Positions 9,047 to 17,835 are shown, counted from the stretch's first letter. The stretch is DNA of 64,000 nucleotides from Rhodoferax_B sp049316285 (GCF_049316285.1 NZ_JBMOXA010000020.1:24930-88929), one strand, 5' to 3'. Program-made: numbers and translations. Notes: generated from the letters alone by a model not told the origin.

Positions 9047-10041
9047 TCTACTTTTGCGCCCGAGGCCTTGACCAGCTTCTCGTACTTGGCGAGTTCCTGT
9101 TTCATGAAAGAGCCAAACTCATCCGGTGTGGTCGGCACGGGTTCAGCCAGCAGCGTGGCAAAACGGCTGCGCGCTTCGGGCGAATTCAACGCGGCGACAA
9201 AGGCGTGGTTCAAGTGCTCGACCACATCTTTCGGGGTGCGCGCCGGGGCGACCAGGCCCCACCAGGTGTCGATAGAAAACCCCTTGAGTGTGTCGGCCAC
9301 GGGTGGTGCGTCGGGCAGGGCGCTGGAGCGCTTGAGTGTGGTCACGGCCAGCGCCTTGAGCTTGCCGGCGCGGATGTTCGGAGCCGCCGTGGCCAGGTTG
9401 TCGAAATTGAAATCGACTTGGCCCGACAGCAGCGCCAGTTGCGCCGGGTTGCCGCCAGGGTACGGAATATGCACGGCAAAAATGCCGGCCTGTGACTTGA
9501 ACAGTTCACCCGCCAGATGGCCCGCGCTGCCGTTGCCGCCCGAGCCGTAGTTCAGCTTGGCCGGGTTGGCTTTGGCGTAGGCGATGAGTTCGGCCACGCT
9601 GTGGATCTTCAGGCGGTTGGCGGTGTCGGCATTCATCACCAGCACGTTGGGCACGCGCACCATCTGGGTGATGGGGGCGAAGTCGGTGGCCGCGTTAAAC
9701 GGCATCTTGCTGAACAACCAAGGGTTCACGGCGTGTGTGGCGGTGGCGGCTATGCCTATGGTCAAGCCATCGGGTGCCGCTTTGGCGATGGCGTCCACGC
9801 CGATATTGCCGCCCGCACCGGGTTTGTTTTCAATGATGACGGTGCCCAGCGTGTCTTTCACACGTTCGGCGAGAATGCGCGCGGTGACGTCGATCGGGCC
9901 GCCGGGGGCGTAGGGCACGATGAGGCGAATCGGGGCGGAGGACGATTGCGCAAAAGCGGGCGCGAAGCTGGCGCTGGCCAGGGATGCGCCTACGGCGCCT
10001 GCGGCTTGGAGGAGGAGGGTACGGCGTTGCATGCGGCGCAT
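9043..10041 (-). CDS. Bug-family periplasmic substrate-binding protein (tripartite tricarboxylate transport)
   Basis: About 332 residues. The start is uncertain: ATG 10041, ATG 10032 and TTG 10053 are all in frame; I use 10041. The signal peptide has twin arginines (MQRRTLLLQAAG...ASFAPAFA), and the mature domain opens IRLIVPYAPGGPIDVTARILAERV, the Bug signature. It continues with IIENKPGAGGNIG and NYGSGGNGSAGHLAGELFK. Bug proteins bind carboxylates and other small anions for TctAB transporters, but no tctA/tctB lies nearby, so this is one of the orphan Bug receptors common in Burkholderiales. Confidence 0.92.
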   Translation of the reverse strand: MRRMQRRTLLLQAAGAVGASLASASFAPAFAQSSSAPIRLIVPYAPGGPIDVTARILAERVKDTLGTVIIENKPGAGGNIGVDAIAKAAPDGLTIGIAATATHAVNPWLFSKMPFNAATDFAPITQMVRVPNVLVMNADTANRLKIHSVAELIAYAKANPAKLNYGSGGNGSAGHLAGELFKSQAGIFAVHIPYPGGNPAQLALLSGQVDFNFDNLATAAPNIRAGKLKALAVTTLKRSSALPDAPPVADTLKGFSIDTWWGLVAPARTPKDVVEHLNHAFVAALNSPEARSRFATLLAEPVPTTPDEFGSFMKQELAKYEKLVKASGAKVD

Positions 10042-10332
10042 TGTTTCATCCAATGGAGCAATGGGAGCGCTGGCAATCCCTAACCAAGGTGCAGCGCTAG
10101 GTAATTGCGCTGTTCAGCGGCTGCACCTGCCTGTCTCCGGCTCGCGACAGGTGTTTGTAACTCTGTGTATTAAATCGGTCGATTCAGCATATCAACCGTG
10201 CGCAGGAAGCTATGTATTTTATAGTGGCCTCGGGTGCGCGGTTTGGCGCGGCGCGAGGGCTTGACATGCCGCTGGTCTGGGCGCTTGGGCTCTTTTCTAG
10301 CCAACTTCACAACACAGGTTGACGGAACTCAC

Positions 10333-10821
10333 ATGTACAAGCTCTGGCTACTCATCTGCGTTGTTCTGGTGCTTTCGGCCGGTATGAGCTGGTACTTGCG
10401 CGGGCTCAAGCCGTCGATTCTGGCGCTGCAGTTTTGTTTTACCCGGCGAGGTTTTCTGGCGATCCTGGTGGCCTGGCAAACCGAGGGGGTGGCGCGCTTC
10501 AAGAAGCACTTTGTGGCCGACTACCCCTATCTGGTGTGTTACGGGCTGCTGGGTTATGCACTGGCCACGCAGGTATCTTGGCTGCAGCAGGCGCCAGTGG
10601 GAGAGGCTTTGTTGGGCGTGTTGCCCTGGCTGCTGCCGCTGGCCGCCGTGTTCGACTTGCTGGAGAACAGCCTGCACCGCCATCTGGTGCGTGGACAAAA
10701 CGCCATGCACGCACCCGAGGCGCTGTTTTTACTGGCCGGCAGCGTGGCCACACTCAAGTGGCTGCTGGTGGCCGGCTTTTTGATGCTTTGCCTGGTGGCC
10801 GGTGTTTGCGCCTTGACTTAG
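10333..10821 (+). CDS. Integral membrane protein of unknown function
   Basis: From ATG 10333 the product has 162 residues and about four hydrophobic segments: residues 3-20, about 70-88, about 95-113 and about 135-160. Between the first two is an amphipathic basic region (FTRRGFLAILVAWQTEGVARFKKHF). The pattern fits a small polytopic inner-membrane protein. I recognise no motif or family. The gene is followed, convergently, by the 2Fe-2S reductase. Confidence 0.65.
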   Translation: MYKLWLLICVVLVLSAGMSWYLRGLKPSILALQFCFTRRGFLAILVAWQTEGVARFKKHFVADYPYLVCYGLLGYALATQVSWLQQAPVGEALLGVLPWLLPLAAVFDLLENSLHRHLVRGQNAMHAPEALFLLAGSVATLKWLLVAGFLMLCLVAGVCALT

Positions 10822-10859
10822 CGCAAGCGACACCTGCGCTGCTGCCGCCATGGGGCAGG

Positions 10860-11963
10860 CTATTCCTGGATTACCTGTCCGGCCTTGTCGGCTTCCGAGG
10901 TGAACGCATCGGCGTAGAACTCGTCGGCGGGCAGGGCCGCCTGGGCGATGTAGTCGGCCCGGGCCGAATCGACCACAATCGGCGCGCCGCAGGCATAAAC
11001 CTGGTGAGCCGAGAGGTCGGGCAGGTCTTGCAGCACGGCTTGGTGCACGAAGCCGGTGCGGCCGGTCCAGGCGTCTTCCGCCAGGGCGTTGGACACTACG
11101 GGTACATAACGCAGTTGTGGCATTTGGGCTTGCAGGGCCAGCACCCAGTCGTGCATGTACAGGTCGCCGGGGCGGCGGCCACCCCAATAAAGCGCCACGG
11201 GGCGCGTGCTCGCCTTGGCCAACATCTGTTCCAGAATCGCCTTGATGGGGGCAAAACCCGTGCCCGAGGCCAGCAGCACGATGGGCTTGTCCGAGTCTTC
11301 GCGCAGGAAGAAGCTGCCGTACGGACCCTCGAGGCGCAGGATTTCTTTTTCCTTCATGGTGCCGAACACGTGGTCCGTGAACTTGCCGCCCGGCATGTGG
11401 CGTATGTGCAGTTCCACGCCCGGCGCGGCCACGGGTGTGCCGGCTGCGGCTTGTGTGTCGGTGCCCGGTGCCGGCAGCGCCTGCGGTGCGCTGGCCATGC
11501 TGTAGCTGCGGCGGGCGCCGTCGCGCAGAATGAATTCCACGTATTGCCCGGCGTGGTAGCGCAGCGTGTCGTTCGCGGGCAGCTGCAGCTGGATCACCAT
11601 GACATCGTGCGACACTTTTTCCAGCGTGCGCACACGTGCCGGCATACGTTTGATGGGGAAGGCGCTTTCGTCGGTGACCTGGCGCGATTCGAGCACCACA
11701 TCGCTCTCGGGCACGGCGCAGCAAGTGAGCACCAGGCCGGCAGCGGCTTCGTCGGGGCTCAGCGCCTTGCTTTGATGCGGGCCGTGGTGCACCCGCCCTT
11801 CCAGCATCTTGCACTTGCACGAGCCGCAGGCGCCATCTTTGCAGCCATAAGGCAAGCCCACACCCTGGCGTATGCCGGCGGCCAGAATGGTCTCGCCCGG
11901 CTCGGCCACAAATACGCGGCCGCTGGGCTGCACAGAGACATTGAACGGGGTGGGGCTGGTCAT
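10860..11963 (-). CDS. 2Fe-2S ferredoxin / FAD / NAD(P)H reductase (CDP-6-deoxyglucoseen reductase-like)
   Basis: 367 residues. The N-terminal plant-type ferredoxin domain has cluster ligands in GCKDGACGSCKCKM and a later LTCCAV. It is followed by an FAD-binding domain with RSYSMASAP and an NAD domain with LLASGTGFAPIKAILEQ and VYACGAPIVVDSA. This is the oxidoreductase layout of AscD/RfbI and of aromatic oxygenase reductases. Annotators often call it CDP-6-deoxy-delta-3,4-glucoseen reductase, but no deoxysugar genes are present, so a general electron-transfer role is equally possible. It is divergent from the epimerase-like gene. Confidence 0.88.
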   Translation of the reverse strand: MTSPTPFNVSVQPSGRVFVAEPGETILAAGIRQGVGLPYGCKDGACGSCKCKMLEGRVHHGPHQSKALSPDEAAAGLVLTCCAVPESDVVLESRQVTDESAFPIKRMPARVRTLEKVSHDVMVIQLQLPANDTLRYHAGQYVEFILRDGARRSYSMASAPQALPAPGTDTQAAAGTPVAAPGVELHIRHMPGGKFTDHVFGTMKEKEILRLEGPYGSFFLREDSDKPIVLLASGTGFAPIKAILEQMLAKASTRPVALYWGGRRPGDLYMHDWVLALQAQMPQLRYVPVVSNALAEDAWTGRTGFVHQAVLQDLPDLSAHQVYACGAPIVVDSARADYIAQAALPADEFYADAFTSEADKAGQVIQE

Positions 11964-12026
11964 CTTTTGGGTATCCTTGGGGCATCCCTTGCGGGACTCT
12001 TTGTCTTCGAGAAAAAGCCCTCCATT

Positions 12027-12947
12027 TTGCCCTCAATCCAATCTCCACTTGGCGCGCTGCCCGCGCGCTTCCGCCGCGAACGTGTGCTCATCATCGGCTG
12101 TGGCGACGTGGGCCTGCGCGTTGCTCGGCAGTTGCCACGTCCGGTACGGCTCCTGGCGCTGACGCGTTCTGCCGAGCATGTTGCGCCTATGCGCGCGCTG
12201 GGCATCACGCCGCTGCATGGCGACCTGGACCAAGCCCTTAGCTTGCGCCGGCTGGCCGGCGTGGCGCACCGCGTGCTGCACCTGGCGCCACCGCCGGGTG
12301 AAGGTGCTGGAGACCCGCGCACCGTGGCCGTGTTGCGTGCGTTGCAGCGGCGTGGCCGTTTGTCCGCACTGGTCTACGCTTCGACCAGCGGCGTGTACGG
12401 TGACTGCGCCGGGGCGCTGGTCAACGAAACACGCGCGCTGGCGGCGCACACGCAGCGCGCCCAGCGCCGGGTGCAAGCCGAAGCGGCTGTGCGTTTTGCG
12501 GGGCGCGCAGCAGGTGTGCGCACCAGCATACTGCGCATTCCTGGCATTTATGCCCCTGACCGCGAGGGCGGCATGCCTTTGGAGCGGCTGCGCAAGGGCA
12601 CTCCCGTGCTGGACGCGGCCGACGACGTGTTCACCAACCACATCCACGCCAACGACCTGGCGCGCGCCTGCGTGGCCGCTCTCTGGCGCGGGCGGCCGCA
12701 ACGCATCTACAACGTCAACGACGACAGTTGTTTGAAAATGGGTGATTACTTCGACTTGGCGGCAGACCTGTTCGGCTTGCCTCGTCCGCCGCGTGTGCCG
12801 CGCAGCACCGCGCAGGGGCATTTGCCTCTGGCATTGCTGAGCTTTATGTCGGAGTCGCGGCGCCTGGACAACACGCGCATGAAACATGAGCTGCGCCTGC
12901 GGCTGAATTACCCTACTGTCGAAACGGGTCTGGTCTCCGCGCGATAG
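12027..12947 (+). CDS. NAD(P)-dependent epimerase/dehydratase-like SDR protein
   Basis: An atypical extended SDR: Rossmann motif VLIIGCGDVGLRVARQL near the N-terminus, LVYASTSGVYGDCAG with the Ser/Tyr region, LRIPGIYAPDR, and FTNHIHANDLARA followed by IYNVNDDS. The layout is that of YeeZ-like sugar epimerase relatives. The start is uncertain: TTG 12027 is the first plausible codon, and no ATG precedes the Rossmann motif. The reading frame is open much further upstream, but that part lies antisense to the reductase and is not coding. The substrate is unknown. Confidence 0.78.
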   Translation: MPSIQSPLGALPARFRRERVLIIGCGDVGLRVARQLPRPVRLLALTRSAEHVAPMRALGITPLHGDLDQALSLRRLAGVAHRVLHLAPPPGEGAGDPRTVAVLRALQRRGRLSALVYASTSGVYGDCAGALVNETRALAAHTQRAQRRVQAEAAVRFAGRAAGVRTSILRIPGIYAPDREGGMPLERLRKGTPVLDAADDVFTNHIHANDLARACVAALWRGRPQRIYNVNDDSCLKMGDYFDLAADLFGLPRPPRVPRSTAQGHLPLALLSFMSESRRLDNTRMKHELRLRLNYPTVETGLVSAR

Positions 12948-13016
12948 TAGAGGCTGGAGGTAAGCTGGAAAAACTGAATCGACAAGCGTCTTTGGTCACC
13001 GCCGAAGGAGAGTATC

Positions 13017-13460
13017 TTGAAACGATCCAATTGGGCTGTATTGCTGGCATGTGCTGCGGCAAGTTCGTCTGTTGCGGTTTTCGCTGATCCTCTGAGCGAC
13101 CGCATGGCCGCGCTGATGAAGGTCGCTTCAGCCCCCAACTACCAGGCGATGGAAGTGCCAAGTGCGGGCAGCTTCATCGCCGACCAGATCACACTCATGA
13201 GCTTGGCCGCAGGCGCCGACAGTGTGGTGTCAGATCAGTTGGTGGAGGTTTTGTCCAAGCCCGAGCCGGTGCAACTGGCCGTGACGGGCGAAGACGATGC
13301 CATTGCTGCCGCCACTTTGGAACGCGCCTTGACCAAGGTGCGGGGCAGGCCGCTGGCGGCACATCAGTTGGCCTACATTGGCAGCAAGGAATTCGAGGAA
13401 CCGCTGACCAAAACCGCCGTCGAGGCGGGTATCAAACTGCTGTTTGTTGTCTACCCTTGA
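13017..13460 (+). CDS. Exported hypothetical protein, 147 aa
   Basis: TTG start at 13017 with AAGGAG at 13005-13010. The N-terminus is a Sec signal (MKRSNWAVLLACAAASSSVAVFA|DP). The mature part is small, acidic to neutral and helical, with no motif I recognise. It contains AITLERALTK-like helices around ALTKVRGRPLAAHQLAYIGSKEFEEPLTKTAVEAGIKL. The stop codon sits in the loop of a perfect hairpin (CTACCC-TTGA-GGGTAG, 13451-13466). It is probably a periplasmic protein of unknown role. Confidence 0.65.
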   Translation: MKRSNWAVLLACAAASSSVAVFADPLSDRMAALMKVASAPNYQAMEVPSAGSFIADQITLMSLAAGADSVVSDQLVEVLSKPEPVQLAVTGEDDAIAAATLERALTKVRGRPLAAHQLAYIGSKEFEEPLTKTAVEAGIKLLFVVYP

Positions 13461-13469
13461 GGGTAGATC

Positions 13470-13535
13470 ATTTGATATCAAATGAATAGCTGCTTGCGTA
13501 TGTCCTATATGCGCAAACGGCTCTTTTATTGAAGA
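13470..13535. repeat. REP-like intergenic repeat (copy 1) between convergent genes
   Basis: It starts with a perfect 14-bp palindrome ATTTGATATCAAAT (13470-13483). An imperfect hairpin AATAGCTGCTTGCGTAT...ATATGCGCAAACGGCT and a T-rich end follow. A diverged second copy in the opposite orientation lies at 34730-34790 (shared ATAGCTG, GCGC and CTTTTTT-like ends). From memory, elements with this AGCTGCTTGCG core are frequent between genes in Comamonadaceae. Here it may act as a bidirectional terminator between 13460 and 13539. Confidence 0.6.
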
Positions 13536-13538
13536 TTC

Positions 13539-14567
13539 TTAAATGCCCTTGGGCTTGGCCAGCGCACGCATGCGGTCGGTGGCGCGCAGGGTGATGGTCT
13601 TGATATCGGCGCCTTGCAATACGGTGAGCTGAATCTGCGCGTCGGGCTCCTGGTGGTCCCAGAGCTTTTTGTAGAAGGTCTCCAGCGTGGTGACCTTGGC
13701 GCCGTCCACCGCCAGCACAATATCGCCGGCTTGCAGCCCGGCTGCCTCGGCCGGGCCTTCCTTGCTCACCTGCAGCACTTGCACGCGGCCGCTTTGCTCG
13801 GCCGAGGTCAGCCCAATCCAGGGGCGTTTGCTGCTGCGGCTGGTGCCGGTTTGGCGCATTTCTGCCAGTATGGGCGTGAGCAGCGCGGTGGGCACAAACA
13901 TATTGCCCGGCAAGCGACGCCTGTCCCCCAGGGCATCAGCGACCACCAGACTGCCAATGCCGATCAACTCGCCGCGCTGGTTGAACAGCGGTGCGCCCGA
14001 ATGATTGGGAATGGCCGGCGCGGTGAACAACGCGGTGTCGATGAAGTACTCCCAAGTGCCCGAAAAAGCGCGCTTGCTCACCAGTTGTGTCATGTTGACG
14101 TCGCCATCCTCGCCGCCGGTTGACACCATCAGCACCGTCCCCAGCGCCACATCCTGGGCCCCTGCGATGCTGACGGGCTTGATGCTGCGCATTGGCGTGA
14201 GCGGTTGCACCAGTCCAAAGCCGGTGGCGTGGTCGTAGGCCACCACACGTGCGGGCAGCACTTTGCCGTCTTGTGTGGCGATGTCGATACTCTCGGCCTC
14301 CAGCACCAGGTAGCCAATGGTGAGCACCAGACCGTCCGCGCCAATCACCACGCCTGAGCCTTTGCGCCGCAGCCCCAAGGATTCGGCCGAGCGCGCGTCT
14401 TCAGGCACTTGAGCGGTCAGCCCGACGACCGCCGCGTTGGCCCGCTCCATGGCGTTGATCATGTCCTGTGCAGACGGCGCAGGTGCGGTTGCGGCGTGTA
14501 CCAAGCTTGCGGAACAGAGCGCCACACTTGCCAGCAAGGGCAGCAGTTTCAGTCGGGCGGTCCACAT
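13539..14567 (-). CDS. HtrA/DegP-like exported protein with PDZ domain and degenerate catalytic triad
   Basis: 342 residues: a Sec signal (1-25), a trypsin-like domain (about 35-225) and a PDZ domain (about 250-335, RVQVLQVSKEGPAEAAGLQAGDIVLAVDG). The fold markers align with HtrA. However, the catalytic His in LTNNHVV is Tyr86 (LTIGYLV), the Asp position in DxxTDLA reads ATGFGLV (Gly116), and only the Ser is kept (PNHSGAPLF, Ser190). It should therefore be inactive or strongly altered as a protease, and may act as a chaperone or a PDZ adaptor in the periplasm. I believe proteins with this YDHATGFGL pattern occur widely in proteobacteria. Confidence 0.85.
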   Translation of the reverse strand: MWTARLKLLPLLASVALCSASLVHAATAPAPSAQDMINAMERANAAVVGLTAQVPEDARSAESLGLRRKGSGVVIGADGLVLTIGYLVLEAESIDIATQDGKVLPARVVAYDHATGFGLVQPLTPMRSIKPVSIAGAQDVALGTVLMVSTGGEDGDVNMTQLVSKRAFSGTWEYFIDTALFTAPAIPNHSGAPLFNQRGELIGIGSLVVADALGDRRRLPGNMFVPTALLTPILAEMRQTGTSRSSKRPWIGLTSAEQSGRVQVLQVSKEGPAEAAGLQAGDIVLAVDGAKVTTLETFYKKLWDHQEPDAQIQLTVLQGADIKTITLRATDRMRALAKPKGI

Positions 14568-14727
14568 GGCGATGCCTTTCCAGAAGCCCGCGAATGGATT
14601 GCGAGCAGTGTGTCTAGGATGCGCTTAAAAGTGGCCGCCGACAAGGGATTGGCGCTTGTTTTTGGGTAAGAGAAAAACGATTGATGGCACCCTCCTGGCG
14701 GTTGGCGGATGCCAGTCCTCTGCAGGC

Positions 14728-15639
14728 TTACTGTGGGCCAAGCTTCTTGATCAGCGCAGCCAGCATTTCCACTTCGTTGGGCTTCAGATCGGACAGCGGT
14801 GCACGCACCGTACCGGCATCGTGGCCGACCAGCTTGGCGCCAGCCTTGATGATGCTCACACCGTAGCCTTCGACACGGTTGCGGATCTCCAGGTAAGGCA
14901 TGAAGAACTCCTTCAGCAGGCGGTGCTGCGTGGCCATGTCGTCATCGCGCACGGCGTTGTAGAAGTCCATCGCCGTCTTGGGGATGAAGTTGAACACGGC
15001 CGACGAGTACACCGGCGTGCCCAGCGCCTTGTAGGCCGCGGCATAAACCTCAGCGGTGGGCAGGCCACCCAGGTAGGCGAAACGATCGCCCATCTTCATG
15101 AAGATGGAGGACATGGTCTCGATATTGCCCACGCCGTCCTTGAAACCGATCAGGTTGGGGCAACGCTCGGCCAGGATGGCCAGCGAGTTGGGCGTGAGCT
15201 TGGTGCGGTCGCGGTTGTAGACGATGACGCCGAACTTCACGCTGTTGCAGACCTGTGCCACGTGTTCGATCAGGCCTTCCTGGCCGGCTTCGGTCAGGTA
15301 GTGTGGCAACAGCAGAATGCCGTGGGCGCCCAGACGCTCGGCTTCCTGGGCGTGCTGTATGGCCACGCGGGTCGGGCCACCGGCGCCGGCAATGATGGGC
15401 ACCTTGCCGCGGCAGGTGTCGACGGCGGTCTTGATGATCTCGGAATACTCTTTGGACTCGAGCGAAAAGTACTCACCCGTGCCGCCGGCGGCGAACAGCG
15501 CCGAGGCGCCGTAGGGGGCCAGCCATTCCAGGCGGGCGGCGTACGACTTGGCGTTGAAGTTGCCTTGGGCGTCAAAGTCGGTCACGGGGAACGACAACAG
15601 GCCGGAGCCCATGATGGTTTTCAGATCTTGCGGGTTCAT
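14728..15639 (-). CDS. kdgD: 5-dehydro-4-deoxyglucarate dehydratase KdgD
   Basis: 303 residues, DHDPS/NAL superfamily TIM barrel. It converts 5-dehydro-4-deoxy-D-glucarate to 2,5-dioxopentanoate, CO2 and water in aldarate catabolism. GSGLLSFPVTDF opens the protein as in known KdgD. AAGGTGEYFSL is the substrate loop, VIVYNRD holds the catalytic Tyr (about 141) and LIGFKDGVGN the Schiff-base Lys167. It lies 45 bp downstream of the porin gene on the same strand, with no terminator between, so they probably form one transcript. The next enzyme, 2,5-dioxopentanoate dehydrogenase, is not in the window. Confidence 0.95.
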   Translation of the reverse strand: MNPQDLKTIMGSGLLSFPVTDFDAQGNFNAKSYAARLEWLAPYGASALFAAGGTGEYFSLESKEYSEIIKTAVDTCRGKVPIIAGAGGPTRVAIQHAQEAERLGAHGILLLPHYLTEAGQEGLIEHVAQVCNSVKFGVIVYNRDRTKLTPNSLAILAERCPNLIGFKDGVGNIETMSSIFMKMGDRFAYLGGLPTAEVYAAAYKALGTPVYSSAVFNFIPKTAMDFYNAVRDDDMATQHRLLKEFFMPYLEIRNRVEGYGVSIIKAGAKLVGHDAGTVRAPLSDLKPNEVEMLAALIKKLGPQ

Positions 15640-15684
15640 TGGCGTGGTGCTTTCGAAATGAGGTGGTGTGTAAGGTGTCGGTTG

Positions 15685-16743
15685 TTAGAACTTGTGTGTC
15701 ATGCCCACGCCAAAACGCGTGGCTTCCAGAGCGGTGCTGCCATCGGCGCGGGCCGTCTTGAGCTGGCGGTAGGCGGTGTAGAGACGTGTGCGTTTGGACA
15801 GGTCGTAGGTGCCCATCATGCTGAAGCCTTTGGCGTCTATCACCTGCCGACCGCTGCTGTTCTCGGTCTTGGAACTGGCGTAGCCCAGGGCCACGGTGTA
15901 GGCATCACCAAAGGGGGCGTTGAAGCCCACTTCCCATTCATTCGACTTCTGGTGGCCGGCAATGCGTTCGTCGGTTTGCCGCTGCACCGCCGCCACCATT
16001 TGGGCCGGGCCGAAATCGTAGTTGCCGGCGACGATGTGGAAGATGTTTTTGCCGGTGCTGTAGCGTTCGGACTGGTAGCCATAGCCAATGCGTATCGGCC
16101 CGCCGGTGTACTTGCCGTGCAGCGAGATCATGCGCGGCGCATCGATGGCGGTGCTGGCGTTTTCATCGAAGCTGTAGCTGACCGAACCGCTGAGGGCGTT
16201 GTTCATCGGTGTGGCGTAGTAGACGGTGTTGTTGCCCCGTGCCAGATAGTCGCTGCCGACTGCGGCCGGCTGGCCATTGGCGGCGGTGGCGCTGGCGCCC
16301 CACACCTGGCCGGTCGATGCAAAGCCGGACGAATCGTACAAATGGTTGGTGGAGCCACGCAACGCATCAAAGGCGCCCAGCATGCGGCCCAGGCGCACTT
16401 CACCAAAGCCGCCACTCAAGCCGACATAGGCCGCGCGGTTGAAGCCATCGTTGGAGTTGGAGACGCGGGTGATGGTGCCGGTGTCCGCGCTGATGCCTTG
16501 TTCCAGGATGAAATTGACCTTCAAGCCGCCGCCCAAGTCTTCAGAGCCGCGCATGCCAAAGCGGCTGGCCTGTGCGCCGCCACTTTCCACGGTGCCGGTG
16601 GCGCCCTGGCTGGTGCCGCCCACCTTGTTGTTGGTCTGGCCCACCCAGGCGTCGACGATGCCGTAAAGGTTGACGCTGGACTGGGCCGACGCCTGGGCCG
16701 AGAACGCGCAGGTGATGAGGGTGGCAAGCAGGGAACGCTTCAT
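15685..16743 (-). CDS. Gram-negative general porin (betaproteobacterial trimeric type)
   Basis: 352 residues with a Sec signal MKRSLLATLITCAFSAQASA|Q. The mature start SSVNLYGIVDAWVGQ and the loop-strand pattern ASRFGMRGSEDLGGGLKVNFILE, GEVRLGRMLGAFDAL and the terminal GVGMTHKF are the usual features of Burkholderiales porins; the last Phe is the outer-membrane assembly signal. It lies upstream of kdgD and close to the FadR-type regulator, so it is likely an inducible channel for the sugar acid used by the cluster. A palindrome CTGACGTCAG lies about 40 bp upstream of its start. Confidence 0.93.
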   Translation of the reverse strand: MKRSLLATLITCAFSAQASAQSSVNLYGIVDAWVGQTNNKVGGTSQGATGTVESGGAQASRFGMRGSEDLGGGLKVNFILEQGISADTGTITRVSNSNDGFNRAAYVGLSGGFGEVRLGRMLGAFDALRGSTNHLYDSSGFASTGQVWGASATAANGQPAAVGSDYLARGNNTVYYATPMNNALSGSVSYSFDENASTAIDAPRMISLHGKYTGGPIRIGYGYQSERYSTGKNIFHIVAGNYDFGPAQMVAAVQRQTDERIAGHQKSNEWEVGFNAPFGDAYTVALGYASSKTENSSGRQVIDAKGFSMMGTYDLSKRTRLYTAYRQLKTARADGSTALEATRFGVGMTHKF

Positions 16744-16780
16744 TTTTCGATGTCTCCTTGAAAAGTACGGCTTTAATCAA

Positions 16781-16800
16781 TCTGACGTCAGTCGTCTGAT
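16781..16800. promoter_or_regulatory. Operator candidate upstream of the porin-kdgD transcript
   Basis: A perfect 10-bp palindrome CTGACGTCAG (16782-16791) followed by GTCGTCTGAT. It shares the word TCTGACG with a site at 17871-17877 and the complementary CGTCAGA with 17840-17846, in the divergent regulator/dehydratase region. The most likely binder is the FadR-type regulator encoded at 16938-17714. This is inferred from position and sharing only. Confidence 0.45.
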
Positions 16801-16937
16801 GAGTTGGCGCATGGTACTTTTTGACGCCTAGACTTCGCACCCGTGAAAACCCTAGTTGGGAAAGGCCGCAGAGAAAAGCTGGAGAGAAAAGCGGCAGGCG
16901 GGGCGCGGCGTGGATACCGGCCCTGGCGCAGGCGTTT

Positions 16938-17714
16938 TTACGCTGCGCTGGTGGCGCTGGTGGCCGTTGTGCTGCTGTGCATGCGTTCGCGGCTATTGGT
17001 CAGGTGCATGAACATGGCCGCACGTGCGGCGGCTGGGTCGCCGCGGCGAATGGCTTCAAAAATCGCTTCGTGTTCACGCTGCGTGATGGCCTTGCCGCTC
17101 TCCAGCACGGGCTGCGCTTCACCAAAGCGCGCACCCACGGTGGCCAGGCTTTCGGCGGGGGCTGCTTCGGCGCCGGACGGGCGGGGAATGGTGGCGTTGC
17201 CCAGGCTGCGCAACACCTCTTCAAAGTATTCGTTGCCGGTGGCGGCGGCGATCTGTACGTGGAATTGAAAGTCTGATTCGGTGGTGCTGCCGCCTACACG
17301 GCGCTGGGCGTCAAAGGTGTCCAGTGCCAGGCGCATGGCTGCCAGATGGCTGTCCTGCCGGCGCACAGCGGCCAGGCTGGCGGCTTCGGATTCGAGGCTG
17401 ATGCGCAGCTCCAGCATGGCCAGTTTCTGGCGCACCTGCACGTCGCCCGCGCCGATGGACAGCAGCGGGCCGCCACCCGCAGGGGCCGCCAAGACAAAAG
17501 TGCCCACGCCCTGGCGCGTTTCTACCAGGCCGCTGGCTTGCAGGCGCGACATGGCCTCGCGCACCACCGTGCGGCTCACGCCAAACTCGCGCATCAGGCT
17601 GGGTTCGGGCGGCACGCGGTCGCCGGGTTTCAGGGCGCCGTTCTGGATACGCTCGGAAACGCCGTCCACCACGCGTTGTGGCTGGCTTTTGGCCCGGGCG
17701 GGGGTTTCAATCAT
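16938..17714 (-). CDS. GntR-family transcriptional regulator, FadR subfamily (FCD domain)
   Basis: 258 residues. The winged helix-turn-helix is at about 10-75 (GALKPGDRVPPEPSLMREFGVSRTVVREAMSRLQASGLVETRQGVGTFV). A C-terminal all-helical FCD ligand domain follows, with the metal/acid-binding pattern FQFHVQIAAATGN and ITQREHEAIFEAIRRGD. Such proteins (like LgoR, UxuR, GarR-type regulators) sense sugar acids and repress catabolic genes. It lies between the porin-kdgD unit and the divergent dehydratase-transporter operon, making it the likely local repressor. Confidence 0.92.
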   Translation of the reverse strand: MIETPARAKSQPQRVVDGVSERIQNGALKPGDRVPPEPSLMREFGVSRTVVREAMSRLQASGLVETRQGVGTFVLAAPAGGGPLLSIGAGDVQVRQKLAMLELRISLESEAASLAAVRRQDSHLAAMRLALDTFDAQRRVGGSTTESDFQFHVQIAAATGNEYFEEVLRSLGNATIPRPSGAEAAPAESLATVGARFGEAQPVLESGKAITQREHEAIFEAIRRGDPAAARAAMFMHLTNSRERMHSSTTATSATSAA

Positions 17715-17835
17715 GTGGCGCTTTCATACGTGAATGTGGTTGGTGGGGGAATATACAGGCGCCGTTGTTTTCCCAACAGACGACTGATGCCCCGGAGACA
17801 CAGCATTTCTTCTAAGCCTAGGGTAAATACGCATA

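Noticed and set aside
10434..11963. Very long plus-strand open frame continuing into the epimerase gene
   Set aside because: Up to about 12.0 kb it is antisense to the 2Fe-2S reductase, which has full motifs; the upper part has the Arg/Gly/His-rich composition typical of reverse frames in GC-rich DNA. Only the part after about 12027 has real homology.
14656..16761. 701-codon plus-strand open frame
   Set aside because: It lies entirely antisense to kdgD and the porin, and has no recognisable domain; composition is rich in His, Gly, Val and Ala as expected for a shadow frame.
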